From contig NZ_VIKW01000014.1 in assembly GCF_009711975.1 (NCBI RefSeq), positions 1-64,000 of the forward strand: DNA of 64,000 bases, written 5' to 3'. Source of the stretch: Anabaena sp. UHCC 0204 (GTDB lineage Bacteria; Cyanobacteriota; Cyanobacteriia; Cyanobacteriales; Nostocaceae). Below the pieces are notes generated by a model that worked only from the letters and a program-made list of their open reading frames with translations, searched no databases and was not told the origin of the DNA. Each line of letters opens with the position of its first letter. The first letter of the stretch is position 1. Of this stretch, positions 53,977 through 63,348 are shown piece by piece. The position numbers and the translations under genes were made by a program.

Positions 53977-55381
53977 ACAAATTATTTATCCCACCATTAA
54001 TTTATTTCTCTATGATTTGAAAGATGGTTTAGGAGAAGATGAAACCAAAGTAAATAAAAATTGTGAGAACTTCTGCCGAAAAATATACAATGATCTTGGT
54101 AAAAAGGAGTTTTTGCAAAAAGTAGCACAATTTGAGAAATATAAAAATTTTGACGCTGAAGATATAGAACTTCTAGAAAGTAGAACTAGAGAATTTCCTA
54201 GTCCTTTAGATGGCTATTACTACCCTTTACAAGTTAATGATACTTATTCATTGTTAGTTGATTATTCTGGTAAATTAGATGCTAATGGTCAACCTAATGA
54301 TGATGTTCAAAATATTGATGATCAACCGTTTTTAAACCTCAAACAAAAAATAAATAATCTGATTGGAGAACAAACAGGAACAATTGGACAAACTTTGTTA
54401 TTATGGGGAAAGCTAACCAGCCCTAAAACTGATTTAGAAATAGAAGAAATAGCTCAAAAATGCTATACTCAAGTTGTTAATGATTATAATTGGCAACGAG
54501 ATTTAATTGGCAAAGGTGATTTAGGTGAAGGTAAAATATTTGAAATATGGTATCATCCCCAAAATTTAGAAGTAGAAGGTAAAGAGTTTTGGAATAAATT
54601 TCGACAATTAAATCAACATATCTTAATTTGGTTATTTCCTGAGCATATTTCACCCGATGAAATGCGAAAACAGGTAAAGAAATTATATCAAGATTTTTTA
54701 AAACTGTGGCAATATCGTCATAAAATAGTTTGGGCATATTATCAAAGTCGCTATCAAAAACGTATTCTTAAACAAGAATATGTTGATGTTCAACCTGCGA
54801 TTCAACAAGCTGGTCAGTTAACTCGATTATTGCAAACTAATAATTTAAAGTTAAGTGATTTACAAACAACTTTGACAAACAATTTAATTAATCTCTCTGA
54901 TTATACCATTGCTTTAAATTTTTTAGAAAATCACAGTCGCACAATTAAGCTAAATTTATATAATTACAAATTAAGATTAGTTGAAATCGAAAAAAAGTAT
55001 CCAGGTAGTGATTTGGAAGTTTTGAAAAGGTTTAGTGAAAGTGAAATTTACGCGCAAAAATATCAGCTTCAAGTAGATGCAGATTATGAAAATCTTAGCC
55101 CTGGTTTAATATTACTGCAAAATCTCAATAGTACAATCCAAGGTATTATTGATTTAGAGCAAACTAAGAGCGATCGCACTTTGAATACTACCATAGCGAT
55201 CGCTGGTGTGGGATTAGCCACCAGTCAAATAGCCTCTGCGGTGATTCTCGCTTCACCTAACGACTATAAAAATACAGAAAATCTGCCATTTCGGGTTGAA
55301 GTTTTTGGTTGGAGTGTAAGTATTGGTATTGTTTCAGCTATAGTAATGTTCTTTATTTTCCGTCTTATTAGACGCTTCTAG
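53969..55381 (+). CDS. Large helical protein with two C-terminal membrane helices, unknown function
   Basis: The 470-residue protein is soluble and helix-rich over residues 1-400 (with YYYPLQVNDTYSLLVDY, QTLLLWGKLTSPKTDLEIEE, WQYRHKIVWAYYQSRYQKRI). It ends in two membrane helices (~409-430, TTIAIAGVGLATSQIASAVI; ~446-466, SVSIGIVSAIVMFFIFRLI). This long-cytoplasmic-domain-plus-hairpin shape resembles ion channels of the CorA type and membrane-acting effectors. I cannot assign a family. It overlaps the preceding gene by 8 bases and lies near the CHAT and Rpn genes. HIP1 sites lie near 55170 and 55198. Confidence 0.6.
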   Translation: MTEQIIYPTINLFLYDLKDGLGEDETKVNKNCENFCRKIYNDLGKKEFLQKVAQFEKYKNFDAEDIELLESRTREFPSPLDGYYYPLQVNDTYSLLVDYSGKLDANGQPNDDVQNIDDQPFLNLKQKINNLIGEQTGTIGQTLLLWGKLTSPKTDLEIEEIAQKCYTQVVNDYNWQRDLIGKGDLGEGKIFEIWYHPQNLEVEGKEFWNKFRQLNQHILIWLFPEHISPDEMRKQVKKLYQDFLKLWQYRHKIVWAYYQSRYQKRILKQEYVDVQPAIQQAGQLTRLLQTNNLKLSDLQTTLTNNLINLSDYTIALNFLENHSRTIKLNLYNYKLRLVEIEKKYPGSDLEVLKRFSESEIYAQKYQLQVDADYENLSPGLILLQNLNSTIQGIIDLEQTKSDRTLNTTIAIAGVGLATSQIASAVILASPNDYKNTENLPFRVEVFGWSVSIGIVSAIVMFFIFRLIRRF

Positions 55382-55423
55382 GACTTATAATAAACTTATA
55401 TCTAAGGATTTATTTACCAACCG

Positions 55424-55741
55424 ATGCCAACCCTCACAGATATTTCCACTTTGATTGTTAGCACACCAGGTACTTGTGGCGGTCGTCTGCGAATTGTTGA
55501 CACTCGCATTACTGTTCAGTATATTGTCAATGAGATTAAATCTGGTATGACCCCAGAAGAAATTATCGAAGATAAGCCTTATTTGACAATTGCAGGTATT
55601 TACACTGCGTTGGCTTATTATTATGCTAATAAGGAATTACTAGATATTGAATTTGCTCGATATCAAGAAGAATGCCAACGACTCGAAGCAGAAGTGCTTA
55701 TGTTTAAAAATCACCAAAAAAATAAATTATTACAATTTTGA
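55424..55741 (+). CDS. DUF433 antitoxin-like protein without visible toxin
   Basis: The 105-residue protein matches DUF433: STPGTCGGRLRIVDTRITVQ, YIVNEIKSGMTPEEIIEDKP and LTIAGIYTALAYYYANKELL. DUF433 proteins are usually the antitoxin of a PIN-like DUF5615 toxin encoded next to them. No such toxin follows here (55742-55865 is a short AT-rich spacer), so this is an orphan. Confidence 0.85.
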   Translation: MPTLTDISTLIVSTPGTCGGRLRIVDTRITVQYIVNEIKSGMTPEEIIEDKPYLTIAGIYTALAYYYANKELLDIEFARYQEECQRLEAEVLMFKNHQKNKLLQF

Positions 55742-55865
55742 ATTTTTAAGATCGCAGCTAACAGAACTTATGTGATTTCTCGTCTATCATGACTAATGAA
55801 TTTATCAAAGCCGAAAAATTATACTTCATTCTCTTAGTGTTAACAGTTATTTATCAACAGGGTTT

Positions 55866-56552
55866 ATGAAAAGCGACACACCAGAAGAACTAAATACAGA
55901 TCCAGCAGATCAAGAAATTTCCCGTTTAATTGATGAGGTGATGTCATCATCCCCCACTGACGACAAATACCGTCAAAAGATGCAGCGACGGAAAGAAGTC
56001 CAAGATCAAAGAATAGCTAAAGCCATATCTGAAAAAGGCTTAATTATTGTTAATACTGGTCATGGTAAAGGTAAAACTACTGCGGCTTTAGGAATGGTGT
56101 TGCGATCGCTCGGACATGGACACAAAGTAGCAATAGTCCAATTCATAAAAGGCGCATGGGAACCAGCAGAAAAACGCGCTTTTAGCCATTGGGAAAACCA
56201 ACTAGAATTTCACGCCATGGGTGAAGGCTTTACATGGGAAACTCAAGATCGTGATCGGGATCTTGATAAAGCTGCTGCTGCGTGGGAAAAATCCTTAGAA
56301 TTTATCCAAAACCCAGATTTTAAATTAGTTCTTTTAGATGAAATTAATATCGCCCTCAAACTAGGTTATTTACAAGTTGAAGAAGTATTAGCAGGTTTAG
56401 CCCAAAAACCACTAGACAAGCACGTAATTCTCACTGGAAGAGGCGCACCCCCGGCATTAATTGAAAAAGCCGACTTAGTAACAGAAATGACATTAGTTAA
56501 ACATCCTTTCCGCGATCAAGGTGTGAAAGCTCAAGCAGGAATTGAATATTAA
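55866..56552 (+). CDS. cobO: Cob(I)yrinic acid a,c-diamide adenosyltransferase
   Basis: The enzyme attaches the 5'-deoxyadenosyl group to corrinoid in cobalamin synthesis or salvage. The 228 residues show GLIIVNTGHGKGKTTAALGM (Walker A), VAIVQFIKGAWEPAEKRA, FKLVLLDEINIALKLGYL (Walker B region) and HVILTGRGAPPALIEKADLV. The long N-terminal helical part (~1-50) is usual in cyanobacteria. No other cobalamin genes are adjacent, and no cobalamin riboswitch is visible. Confidence 0.95.
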   Translation: MKSDTPEELNTDPADQEISRLIDEVMSSSPTDDKYRQKMQRRKEVQDQRIAKAISEKGLIIVNTGHGKGKTTAALGMVLRSLGHGHKVAIVQFIKGAWEPAEKRAFSHWENQLEFHAMGEGFTWETQDRDRDLDKAAAAWEKSLEFIQNPDFKLVLLDEINIALKLGYLQVEEVLAGLAQKPLDKHVILTGRGAPPALIEKADLVTEMTLVKHPFRDQGVKAQAGIEY

Positions 56553-56582
56553 TCTAAGTTGCTAGTCATCTAGTTAAGGCTG

Positions 56583-56625
56583 GTCATGGGTAATTGGTAA
56601 TTGGTGATTGGTAATTGGTGATAAA
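56583..56625. repeat. Short tandem repeat (TAATTGG/TGATTGG)
   Basis: About five heptamers of TAATTGG or TGATTGG lie in the spacer after cobO. They are of the STRR type. Confidence 0.75.
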
Positions 56626-56761
56626 ATATTAGTCTTAATCCTGTTCATCCTTAAATCCTATAAATCCTGATTCTGACAATTTTCCTAACTAGCAACTTAC
56701 GTTATTAATATCAATTGGGAATGGGGAAACATCTCCTCCCTTTCCCCCTGCATCCTGCCTT

Positions 56762-57520
56762 CTACCTAACACCATTGACTTCCTGTTTACACTTCTGCAA
56801 CATTTCTCGATCATTAGCACTTAAAAACTTGAGAGGATGATAGTCTTGCAAAGTTACCGAGTGAGCATAACTTGTGGATTCATCATCACTGAATTTGGGA
56901 ATTGTACTAGCTGTAGAAATTTCCATTGTCCCCAGTTCACCTGGTGAACTTCTTACTGTCATTGCTAATTCTCCAGACTGAGCCAAAGCCCCTTGAAAAC
57001 AACTAAATTCTGATTGAGGCATATACAAAGCACCAATGACTTTACCTTGTTGTTTTTGAAAGAGGATATAACCTTGTCCTAATTGATTTGGTGTTGCAGA
57101 CTGTCCATAAAGATAAATACCATCTTGTTGTGGAAATTGAACTATTCCTTTTCTATCTAGTTCTCTGGTATTTGTAGATAATGTTGTGAGATTTTCCGTT
57201 AATCTTTCAGCAGACTCTTCATGGGAATTAGCAACTGGCGATTTTTCAACTTTTGTAAAGTTATGACTATCAAGATTACTTTGTTGTTGAATTCTTGCCT
57301 CTTTCACCTCTCTAAGCCGTGATAAAAGATCAGGTTGAGAATTAACCTGACTTTGATGGGTAGGAATTACATAATTAGTAGCGATCGCTTTAGAGGGCAG
57401 TATTTCTTTATGTTGTTCACCAGCATAACTAATACCTAAAACACTCATAGAAAGAACTATGCCAGCGACGGGAACTTTTAATATGCTAGAAGTAATGAAT
57501 TTAGAAATATGATTAAACAC
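56762..57520 (-). CDS. Secreted or membrane-anchored protein of unknown function
   Basis: The 252-residue protein starts at GTG 57520 with AGGAGG about 8 bases upstream. An N-terminal hydrophobic segment (~15-32, LKVPVAGIVLSMSVLGISYA, cleavage after YAG possible) is followed by a disordered part (~35-120) and a beta-rich domain (~125-252) with IYLYGQSATPNQLGQGYILF, GALYMPQSEFSCFQG and a C-terminal Cys in LQKCKQE. It is conserved in shape with cyanobacterial hypothetical proteins, but I cannot name a domain. It lies between cobO and the sigma factor. Confidence 0.75.
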   Translation of the reverse strand: MFNHISKFITSSILKVPVAGIVLSMSVLGISYAGEQHKEILPSKAIATNYVIPTHQSQVNSQPDLLSRLREVKEARIQQQSNLDSHNFTKVEKSPVANSHEESAERLTENLTTLSTNTRELDRKGIVQFPQQDGIYLYGQSATPNQLGQGYILFQKQQGKVIGALYMPQSEFSCFQGALAQSGELAMTVRSSPGELGTMEISTASTIPKFSDDESTSYAHSVTLQDYHPLKFLSANDREMLQKCKQEVNGVR

Positions 57521-57883
57521 CCCGTTCCTCCTGTAACAAACTTAACTACTGCTTTCAAACTTGCTAGAATGATAACTAACTATTGATACTTCGTAATTCC
57601 CTCAAAGGTTTTATATATATTATTGGGATTAAAAACTATCTAAAAATGAATTTTTCCGGGATTTTGGTTGATAATTTGACAATATCATTGTTTAAAAATT
57701 TAAGGCTTCACCCAAGGTATTCACCCATTTGGGGGATGAAAAATATTTTTTTAACGATAAGACCCCTAGAGAATTTGTATAAGCAAATTGTGATCATAGA
57801 TATTGCATCCACAGTCCAAATCACTTGTCTATTTTTAACTACAACAGCAATCTTGGAGATTTCGGACGAGATTCCTAAAAAAC

Positions 57884-57914
57884 AAAAAAAAATCGCCCCC
57901 TGATTTAGGAGGCG
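57884..57914 (-). terminator. Terminator of the sigma factor gene
   Basis: CGCCCCCT (57894-57901) pairs with AGGAGGCG (57907-57914), with one G-T pair and a 5-base loop. On the minus strand it runs into nine or more Ts after one A. It follows the sigma factor stop by ~50 bases. Confidence 0.88.
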
Positions 57915-57962
57915 CATCACCAAGAGGGATGTTTTGAAATACGCTGCTGTGCGTTTGCATTC

Positions 57963-58946
57963 CTAGCTGGCAATGTATTCTTTGACATTAGCTCGACGGC
58001 GACGTAAATGTGCAAGAGCTTGATGCTCTAATTGACGGACTCGTTCGCGGCTGAGATTCAACCGTTCACCGACTTTCGCCAAAGACATTTCATGTCCATC
58101 TTCTAACCCAAAGCGTAAGGCTAAAACTTGGCGCTGTTGGGGTGTGAGTTCTGCAAGTAGGTTATTTAAGTCCTGACGCAAGAATTCCTGAGTAGTATAA
58201 TACTCTGGTGATGGACCATCATCTTCCAACATTTCTTGCAACTCAGTATCTTGGTTATCACCAACACGGATATCTAAAGAGACTGGTTGACGCGCCATGT
58301 TTAGATATTCACGAATTTGAGCAGGTTCTAACTCTAGTTCCCGCGCAATTTCTACTGGTGATGGGGATCTTCCCAACTTCTGCGCTAATTCCCGTTGAAC
58401 TTTTTTAATTTTGTTCAGTTTTTCGGTAATATGAATTGGTAAACGGATGGTACGACCTTGTTGAGCGATCGCTCTTGTAATTGCTTGACGAATCCACCAG
58501 TAAGCATAGGTTGAGAATTTATAACCCCGCATAGGATCAAATTTCTCCACACCCCTTTCTAGTCCCAAAGTTCCTTCCTGGATTAAATCCAGAAATTCCA
58601 TATTTCGCTTCTGGTATTTTTTAGCGATCGCTACTACCAAACGCAGGTTCGCTTCAATCATTTTTTGCTTGGCTCTCTTACCTTGCATCACCAATTGATT
58701 TAGTTCTGTTTCAGATTGGTTAACATGAGCAGCCCATTCTGATAAACTAGGTTCATGTTCGATTTCTTTGCTTAAAGCTTCTTTTGCTTCTAGCAGTGTC
58801 ATCATTTGCTGTACTTGCTTACCATAAACAATCTCTTGCTCACGGCTCAACAAAGGTACACGACCAATTTCCCGCAGATAGGTTCGCACCATATCCGCCG
58901 TAAATTTAGCATTGATATTTTCCGTATGATTGTTAACAGTAGGCAT
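57963..58946 (-). CDS. Group 2 RNA polymerase sigma factor (SigA-related, SigB/SigD type)
   Basis: The 327-residue sigma-70 factor starts at ATG 58946 (MPTVNNHTENINAKFTADMV). It shows region 1.2 (MVRTYLREIGRVPLL), 2.3-2.4 (EFLDLIQEGTLGLERGVEKF, GYKFSTYAYWWIRQAITRAI), 3 (LPIHITEKLNKIKKVQREL) and 4.2 (LAKVGERLNLSRERVRQLEH). There is no long N-terminal extension, so it is a non-essential group 2 factor, used for stress, carbon/nitrogen or light responses in cyanobacteria. Which member (SigB, SigC, SigD, SigE) cannot be fixed here. Confidence 0.92.
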   Translation of the reverse strand: MPTVNNHTENINAKFTADMVRTYLREIGRVPLLSREQEIVYGKQVQQMMTLLEAKEALSKEIEHEPSLSEWAAHVNQSETELNQLVMQGKRAKQKMIEANLRLVVAIAKKYQKRNMEFLDLIQEGTLGLERGVEKFDPMRGYKFSTYAYWWIRQAITRAIAQQGRTIRLPIHITEKLNKIKKVQRELAQKLGRSPSPVEIARELELEPAQIREYLNMARQPVSLDIRVGDNQDTELQEMLEDDGPSPEYYTTQEFLRQDLNNLLAELTPQQRQVLALRFGLEDGHEMSLAKVGERLNLSRERVRQLEHQALAHLRRRRANVKEYIAS

Positions 58947-59478
58947 TGGTGCTTTATCCTCTACTCCATAAATACAATAAATATTTTTCAACACAGACGA
59001 ATTACTAAGCTTTCTATAAACATGACTGGTTATAGAGGTCTATCATCAGCAATTACATTGATCGAGCCTTTGTCAAGATGTTGCTACTCTAAATAGAGAT
59101 TACCTTCCTCTCCCTGAAATTTTGGAGTCTCAACACAAGTACACTCGACTATTTTCAACAATTCTTCTTTTTTATCTAATAGTCGTCTAAAAAAACGGAG
59201 TCAGTATGACTTTACTTTGGTTTTATGTTACGACAAACAGAGTGAATAGTAAAGTTCCCAGAAGATAAATGTTTCAGTGATCAAGCCAAAAACTTGAAAA
59301 CTATTTTACTTTAACTTCCTTAACCATTGCGATATATCCATAGTGACGCGAAAACCCCCTCTCAAGTTGCTCTCAAGTAGCCGGATAACCGAACTTGAGT
59401 TACTTCTATAATGGAGGGATGTTACGAAAGCGTCAATTGTCAGTTGTCAATTATCAGTTGTCAATTGCTGATTCAGAG
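58947..59478. other. Intergenic region between sigma factor and HerA-like genes
   Basis: About 530 bases contain the sigma factor promoter region. CTCAAGT (59372-59378) and ACTTGAG (59393-59399) form an inverted repeat with CCGG-ATAA-CCG between them. Another CTCAAGT lies just before, which could be an operator. A heptamer array of GTCAATT/GTCAGTT occupies 59432-59467. No gene is supported. Confidence 0.55.
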
Positions 59479-61209
59479 CTAAAATCCTAAATCTGCTTTA
59501 GCTAGTTCAGCAGCGGTGAATACATCCTCATCTGACTTCTCTTCCCAAGCTATAGCGCCAATTTCCGCGTAAAAAGTGGAATCATAAGGACGAGTCCGCA
59601 CCACCACCGGCATAGGAACAGCATGACCGAGAATTAATGCTTGTTGCTTAGAGTCTAACTTAGCTAAGACTGAGCGTAAACCACCTGCACCAGATACACC
59701 TGTAAAAATAGCATCAATATCTTTTTCGTCATTAAGCAAAGCAGTGATCCGAGTACCGATCTGGGACATGACTTCATTATCTATGCCTGATGGACGTTGA
59801 TCAACTACCAAAAGTGTTACAAAATACTTTCGCAGTTCTCTAGCAATAGTTCCAAAGATTGTACTCTGCACTACTCCTGGGTCAAGAAAGCGGTGTGCTT
59901 CTTCTATTGTAATCATTAATGGTGTCGGCCGATCCAAAGGATTTTTACTTTGGAGAAATTTATCAGCTTTTTTCACATAATGCTCATGTATCCGTCTGGT
60001 GATCATATTCGTCACCAACATATATGAAAGCATATTCGACTGAGAACCAAATTCGATAACTACGTTTTTCCCAGCTTCTAGAGATTGGACAATATTTCTA
60101 ATATAATTTTGGGGACAAGCACCGCGCATATATTTTAAACTATCTAAGCGTAATAACTTACGCTGTAATGCCATAATTGAGCCTTTGTGTCCCCGCTTCT
60201 CTTCACAAAACATCTCAATTTCTTCATTACTCATATTTAGCAACTGAACAATCCAAGATTTACCCAATTCACTAAATAGAATATTGGCATTATCTAACGC
60301 CGCTTCGGAAAGTCCTAATTCACGATTACATAATTTAATATCTTCAACTTCAATCTGCTCATAGCTCAGGTATAGTTCTTGTGCGTCACGTACACCCCGC
60401 CGCTTAGTAGAATCTGGATCAAGTGTGTAAACTTCAACTTGTCCGGGAAATAATTGTTTTAATCCCTTTACAGTATTAACGTTCTTACCTTCTGCTACTG
60501 CTTCCCAACCATATTCCGAGTGCATATCAAAAATTAGGTTAACCGCAGCATTTTTGCGAATGACACCAGCTAAAATTAAGCGGGTGAGGAAAGATTTACC
60601 AGTCCCAGATTTACCAAAAATCCCATTACTTCGTTCGACAAAACGGTTTAAATCAATACAAATCGGCACATCCATATCTAAGGGTTTACCGATGGAAAAG
60701 TTTTTGCGGTGAGGATCATCTTCCCAGCCAAATACCTTGCGGAAATCCTCTTCGCTTGCTTCGTAAACTTGGCTAAAATGACTAGGAATAGTTTTAACAG
60801 GTAACAATTCCATCGTCGTACTGGTTTGGGGTTGAAAAGAGGCTAAACCCGTAGATGATGGTACAAAGGAGTTGGGGGATTTACCATTGCTGAAAAAGAC
60901 AGATTCATTAGATTCAGGGGTAAACATCAACATGGGTGCGAGGTTGATCATCCCATAAGTACCGCTTCCGGCTAATACCTCACGTAAAAAACTATCTTCC
61001 CAATTGGGAGGACTAGCTGTAATGCGGTCATTTGCCATACCCAAGGATACATCTGTCAGCATACAGAAAAAGCGCGATCGCATCCCCTGTACTACCAGAA
61101 ATTTACCCACCCGCATATCTTCTACACAGATATCGGGGTGTAATCTCACTTCTAAACCCCCAGTCAGAGAACCTTCAATAACTGAACCTAATGGCTGTCC
61201 CAAATTCAT
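59479..61209 (-). CDS. HerA-like ATPase (DUF87 / helicase-like)
   Basis: The 576-residue protein has a central RecA-type ATPase: GIFGKSGTGKSFLTRLILAG (Walker A), NLIFDMHSEYGWEAV, LMITIEEAHRFLDPG (Walker B) and LLVVDQRPSGIDNEVMSQIG. The N-terminal ~150 residues form a HAS-barrel-like module (LGQPLGSVIEGSLTGGLEVR). HerA with NurA resects DNA ends in archaea and appears in antiphage systems with SIR2 or DUF4297. No NurA or SIR2 gene is adjacent here, so a chromosomal cyanobacterial role is more likely. Confidence 0.88.
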   Translation of the reverse strand: MNLGQPLGSVIEGSLTGGLEVRLHPDICVEDMRVGKFLVVQGMRSRFFCMLTDVSLGMANDRITASPPNWEDSFLREVLAGSGTYGMINLAPMLMFTPESNESVFFSNGKSPNSFVPSSTGLASFQPQTSTTMELLPVKTIPSHFSQVYEASEEDFRKVFGWEDDPHRKNFSIGKPLDMDVPICIDLNRFVERSNGIFGKSGTGKSFLTRLILAGVIRKNAAVNLIFDMHSEYGWEAVAEGKNVNTVKGLKQLFPGQVEVYTLDPDSTKRRGVRDAQELYLSYEQIEVEDIKLCNRELGLSEAALDNANILFSELGKSWIVQLLNMSNEEIEMFCEEKRGHKGSIMALQRKLLRLDSLKYMRGACPQNYIRNIVQSLEAGKNVVIEFGSQSNMLSYMLVTNMITRRIHEHYVKKADKFLQSKNPLDRPTPLMITIEEAHRFLDPGVVQSTIFGTIARELRKYFVTLLVVDQRPSGIDNEVMSQIGTRITALLNDEKDIDAIFTGVSGAGGLRSVLAKLDSKQQALILGHAVPMPVVVRTRPYDSTFYAEIGAIAWEEKSDEDVFTAAELAKADLGF

Positions 61210-61217
61210 TTTAATTT

Positions 61218-61289
61218 TGTCAGTTGTCAGTTGTCAGTTGTCAGTTGTTCGTTGTTCGTTGTCAATTGTTCGTTGTCAATTGTCAATTA
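61218..61289. repeat. Heptameric GTCAGTT/GTTCGTT/GTCAATT tandem array
   Basis: About ten heptamers (GTCAGTT x4, GTTCGTT x3, GTCAATT x3) fill the spacer between the HerA-like and GST genes. They are of STRR type. Confidence 0.9.
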
Positions 61290-61290
61290 T

Positions 61291-62085
61291 TTAATCAATC
61301 TGAATGCTTGTTGGTGCATTTCCCACTGGTGGAGTTATTCCTGGTAATGGTTTTCTAAATTGTGCGTAAATGCGATCGCGCCATGCAAAAAATGCTTCAT
61401 AATCAGGATTCTCCGCGAAAATGGGCAATCCCTTCCCCCTCAGTGATACTGGTAAATCCAAGTATGCACCATCAGGAAACTTTAACAGCATTGACAAACT
61501 AGCTACTGCTAAATCAGCTAAAGTTGGTTCATCACCTGTTAAATAAGGACTACCTACCAACAACTGGGTAACAATGTCCAAATCTTGTTTTAAGCTATTA
61601 ATAGCAGCATTTACCGTATCTGGAGTAAAACCTACACCAAAACCCAGAACAGACAGAAAATCACTAGGAACACCTTCCAACACATTTTTGAGAATGTCTG
61701 GAGTTGACACCGGTAACAAGGACTTCCGAAAATTTGGATCTTGACTAATAGCTGCAAACAGAGCCTTCCTACCCTTAACACCTATTGACTCATCAGCCCA
61801 ATCTTCCAACAATAAAGTCAAAGCCCGTTTTTTCGGATCTGTCGGTATCAGCGGCCGATCTGGATATTCTGAATCTAAATACTTAGCGATTTCTGTAGAA
61901 TCTACAATATATCTATTTCTATCCTTTAACACTGGAACTTGTTTCTGTCCAGTCATCCGAAATAATTCTAGCTGTCCAATCCCCGGCGCAACTTCGATTT
62001 TACGATACTCTAATCCCTTATAATCAAGGATAAGACGGACTTTTTCAGAAAATTGAGATAATTCCCACTGATATAATTCTAGCAT
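61291..62085 (-). CDS. Glutathione S-transferase family protein
   Basis: The 264-residue protein has an N-terminal thioredoxin-like domain (MLELYQWELSQFSEKVRLIL, KQVPVLKDRNRYIVDSTEIA with the conserved Ser after Asp) and an all-helical C-terminal domain with GDEPTLADLAVASLSMLLKF. It could conjugate glutathione or act on peroxides or damaged metabolites. The substrate cannot be read from sequence. A serine rather than a cysteine occupies the usual active site (SQFSEKV). Confidence 0.87.
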   Translation of the reverse strand: MLELYQWELSQFSEKVRLILDYKGLEYRKIEVAPGIGQLELFRMTGQKQVPVLKDRNRYIVDSTEIAKYLDSEYPDRPLIPTDPKKRALTLLLEDWADESIGVKGRKALFAAISQDPNFRKSLLPVSTPDILKNVLEGVPSDFLSVLGFGVGFTPDTVNAAINSLKQDLDIVTQLLVGSPYLTGDEPTLADLAVASLSMLLKFPDGAYLDLPVSLRGKGLPIFAENPDYEAFFAWRDRIYAQFRKPLPGITPPVGNAPTSIQID

Positions 62086-62609
62086 ATTTTATACTTTGCA
62101 ACTTTTTTGGTTCTCAACTTCAATAATTCTATCTTCAATTTCTAGAAATTTTTTTGTTAATCAACCATTTTTTGAAATTATTTGCTGTCACTCAACTTTA
62201 ATTATCCTAACAAGGGATGTTTTATATTTTCGAGCTATTTCATAGGACTTAACTAGCGGACAAATATACTCTTAGTTTTAGATTCTCTCATATTTTAATG
62301 ATGAGTCTTAACTTTCCCTCATTTTTCATAAGATGCAAATGAGGATGTTTAAGAATCCTGTATGTCTGATAATTAATGGGGGATTATAGCGATTGATATG
62401 AATGAAAATAATACAACTTTTTAACTTTTTTGACGATGCAAATTACAACTTAGCATAAAATTGCCTAATTTTACAAATATTTTCACTAATGGCGACCGAC
62501 TCCTAAATTTGCAGATAGATTCATATTGACAAAATTAAAGAAATTTTCGAGTTGGCAAAATGTTATAAATCTTGATATAACTTGTAGACAATCAATACAA
62601 ACAAAATTT
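62086..62609. other. Intergenic region between GST and fasciclin genes
   Basis: About 520 AT-rich bases with the divergent promoters. In-frame codons from TTG 62526 precede the fasciclin gene but look non-coding. No repeat or RNA gene is evident. Confidence 0.5.
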
Positions 62610-63269
62610 ATGAACGCGAATTACAGCAAATTATTGACCAGAATCACTGCAATCATGGGATTAATTAGTGCCAGTCTTTTGATTAGTACCCCATCTCCAG
62701 CAAAAGAATTACTCAATCCCAGACCAAGTATTTTCAACGAACCGCCTTACAATCGGGGGACAAGACCTAGTGAAACCCCACCTATCATCAAACCTACTCC
62801 TTCAGAAACAGAAATTCCTACAATCCCAACTACTCCCACCACACCCACAACAGAAACCAGGAACTTAATAGTGCTGGCTAACGCCAATGGTTCATTTAAA
62901 ACCCTTATTAAAGCTTTAACAGCAGCAGGACTCACTGAAGCATTACAAGGAGATGGTCCTTTTACTATTTTTGCTCCCACAGATGAGGCATTTGCGAAAC
63001 TACCACAAGACGCAGTACAAGATTTATTAAAGCCAGAAAATAAGGAAGTATTGCTGAAGGTTCTCACCTATCATGTAGTACCTGGTAAGGTACTTTCCGG
63101 TGATTTAAAATCTGGGGAAGTGAAAAGTTTACAAGGAGATCCTATTACTGTCAAAGTTGATAATAATGGCGTTCAAGTGAATGATGCAAAGGTAACTCAG
63201 GCAGATATTCAAGGTAGCAACGGAGTTATTCATCAAATTGATAATTTGATTCTGCCACCCAGCTTATAA
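62610..63269 (+). CDS. Secreted fasciclin-domain protein
   Basis: The 219-residue protein has a signal peptide (~1-33, ITAIMGLISASLLISTPSPA), a Pro/Thr-rich linker with PTTPTTPT repeats (~65-85) and a C-terminal FAS1 domain: GSFKTLIKALTAAGLTEALQ, GPFTIFAPTDEAFAKLPQDA, LLKVLTYHVVPGKVLSGDL and GSNGVIHQIDNLILPP. FAS1 domains mediate adhesion or bind carotenoids and other ligands. The protein acts outside the inner membrane. ATG 62610 is preferred to the upstream TTG. Confidence 0.92.
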   Translation: MNANYSKLLTRITAIMGLISASLLISTPSPAKELLNPRPSIFNEPPYNRGTRPSETPPIIKPTPSETEIPTIPTTPTTPTTETRNLIVLANANGSFKTLIKALTAAGLTEALQGDGPFTIFAPTDEAFAKLPQDAVQDLLKPENKEVLLKVLTYHVVPGKVLSGDLKSGEVKSLQGDPITVKVDNNGVQVNDAKVTQADIQGSNGVIHQIDNLILPPSL

Positions 63270-63304
63270 ACTATCCCAGAGCGGAATTAAATTATTAACA
63301 ACAA

Positions 63305-63335
63305 GATCCCCGACTTTTTAGAGAAGTCGGGGATC
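63305..63335. terminator. Hairpin between convergent fasciclin and DUF892 genes
   Basis: GATCCCCGACTT (63305-63316) pairs exactly with its complement (63324-63335) around a 7-base loop. It serves both converging genes. No long T run is present. Confidence 0.75.
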
Positions 63336-63348
63336 TGACTTTGGCAAT

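Noticed and set aside
59479-61209. HerA-like gene as part of a SIR2-HerA or NurA-HerA defence system
   Set aside because: No SIR2, DUF4297 or NurA gene is adjacent; neighbours are a sigma factor and a GST.
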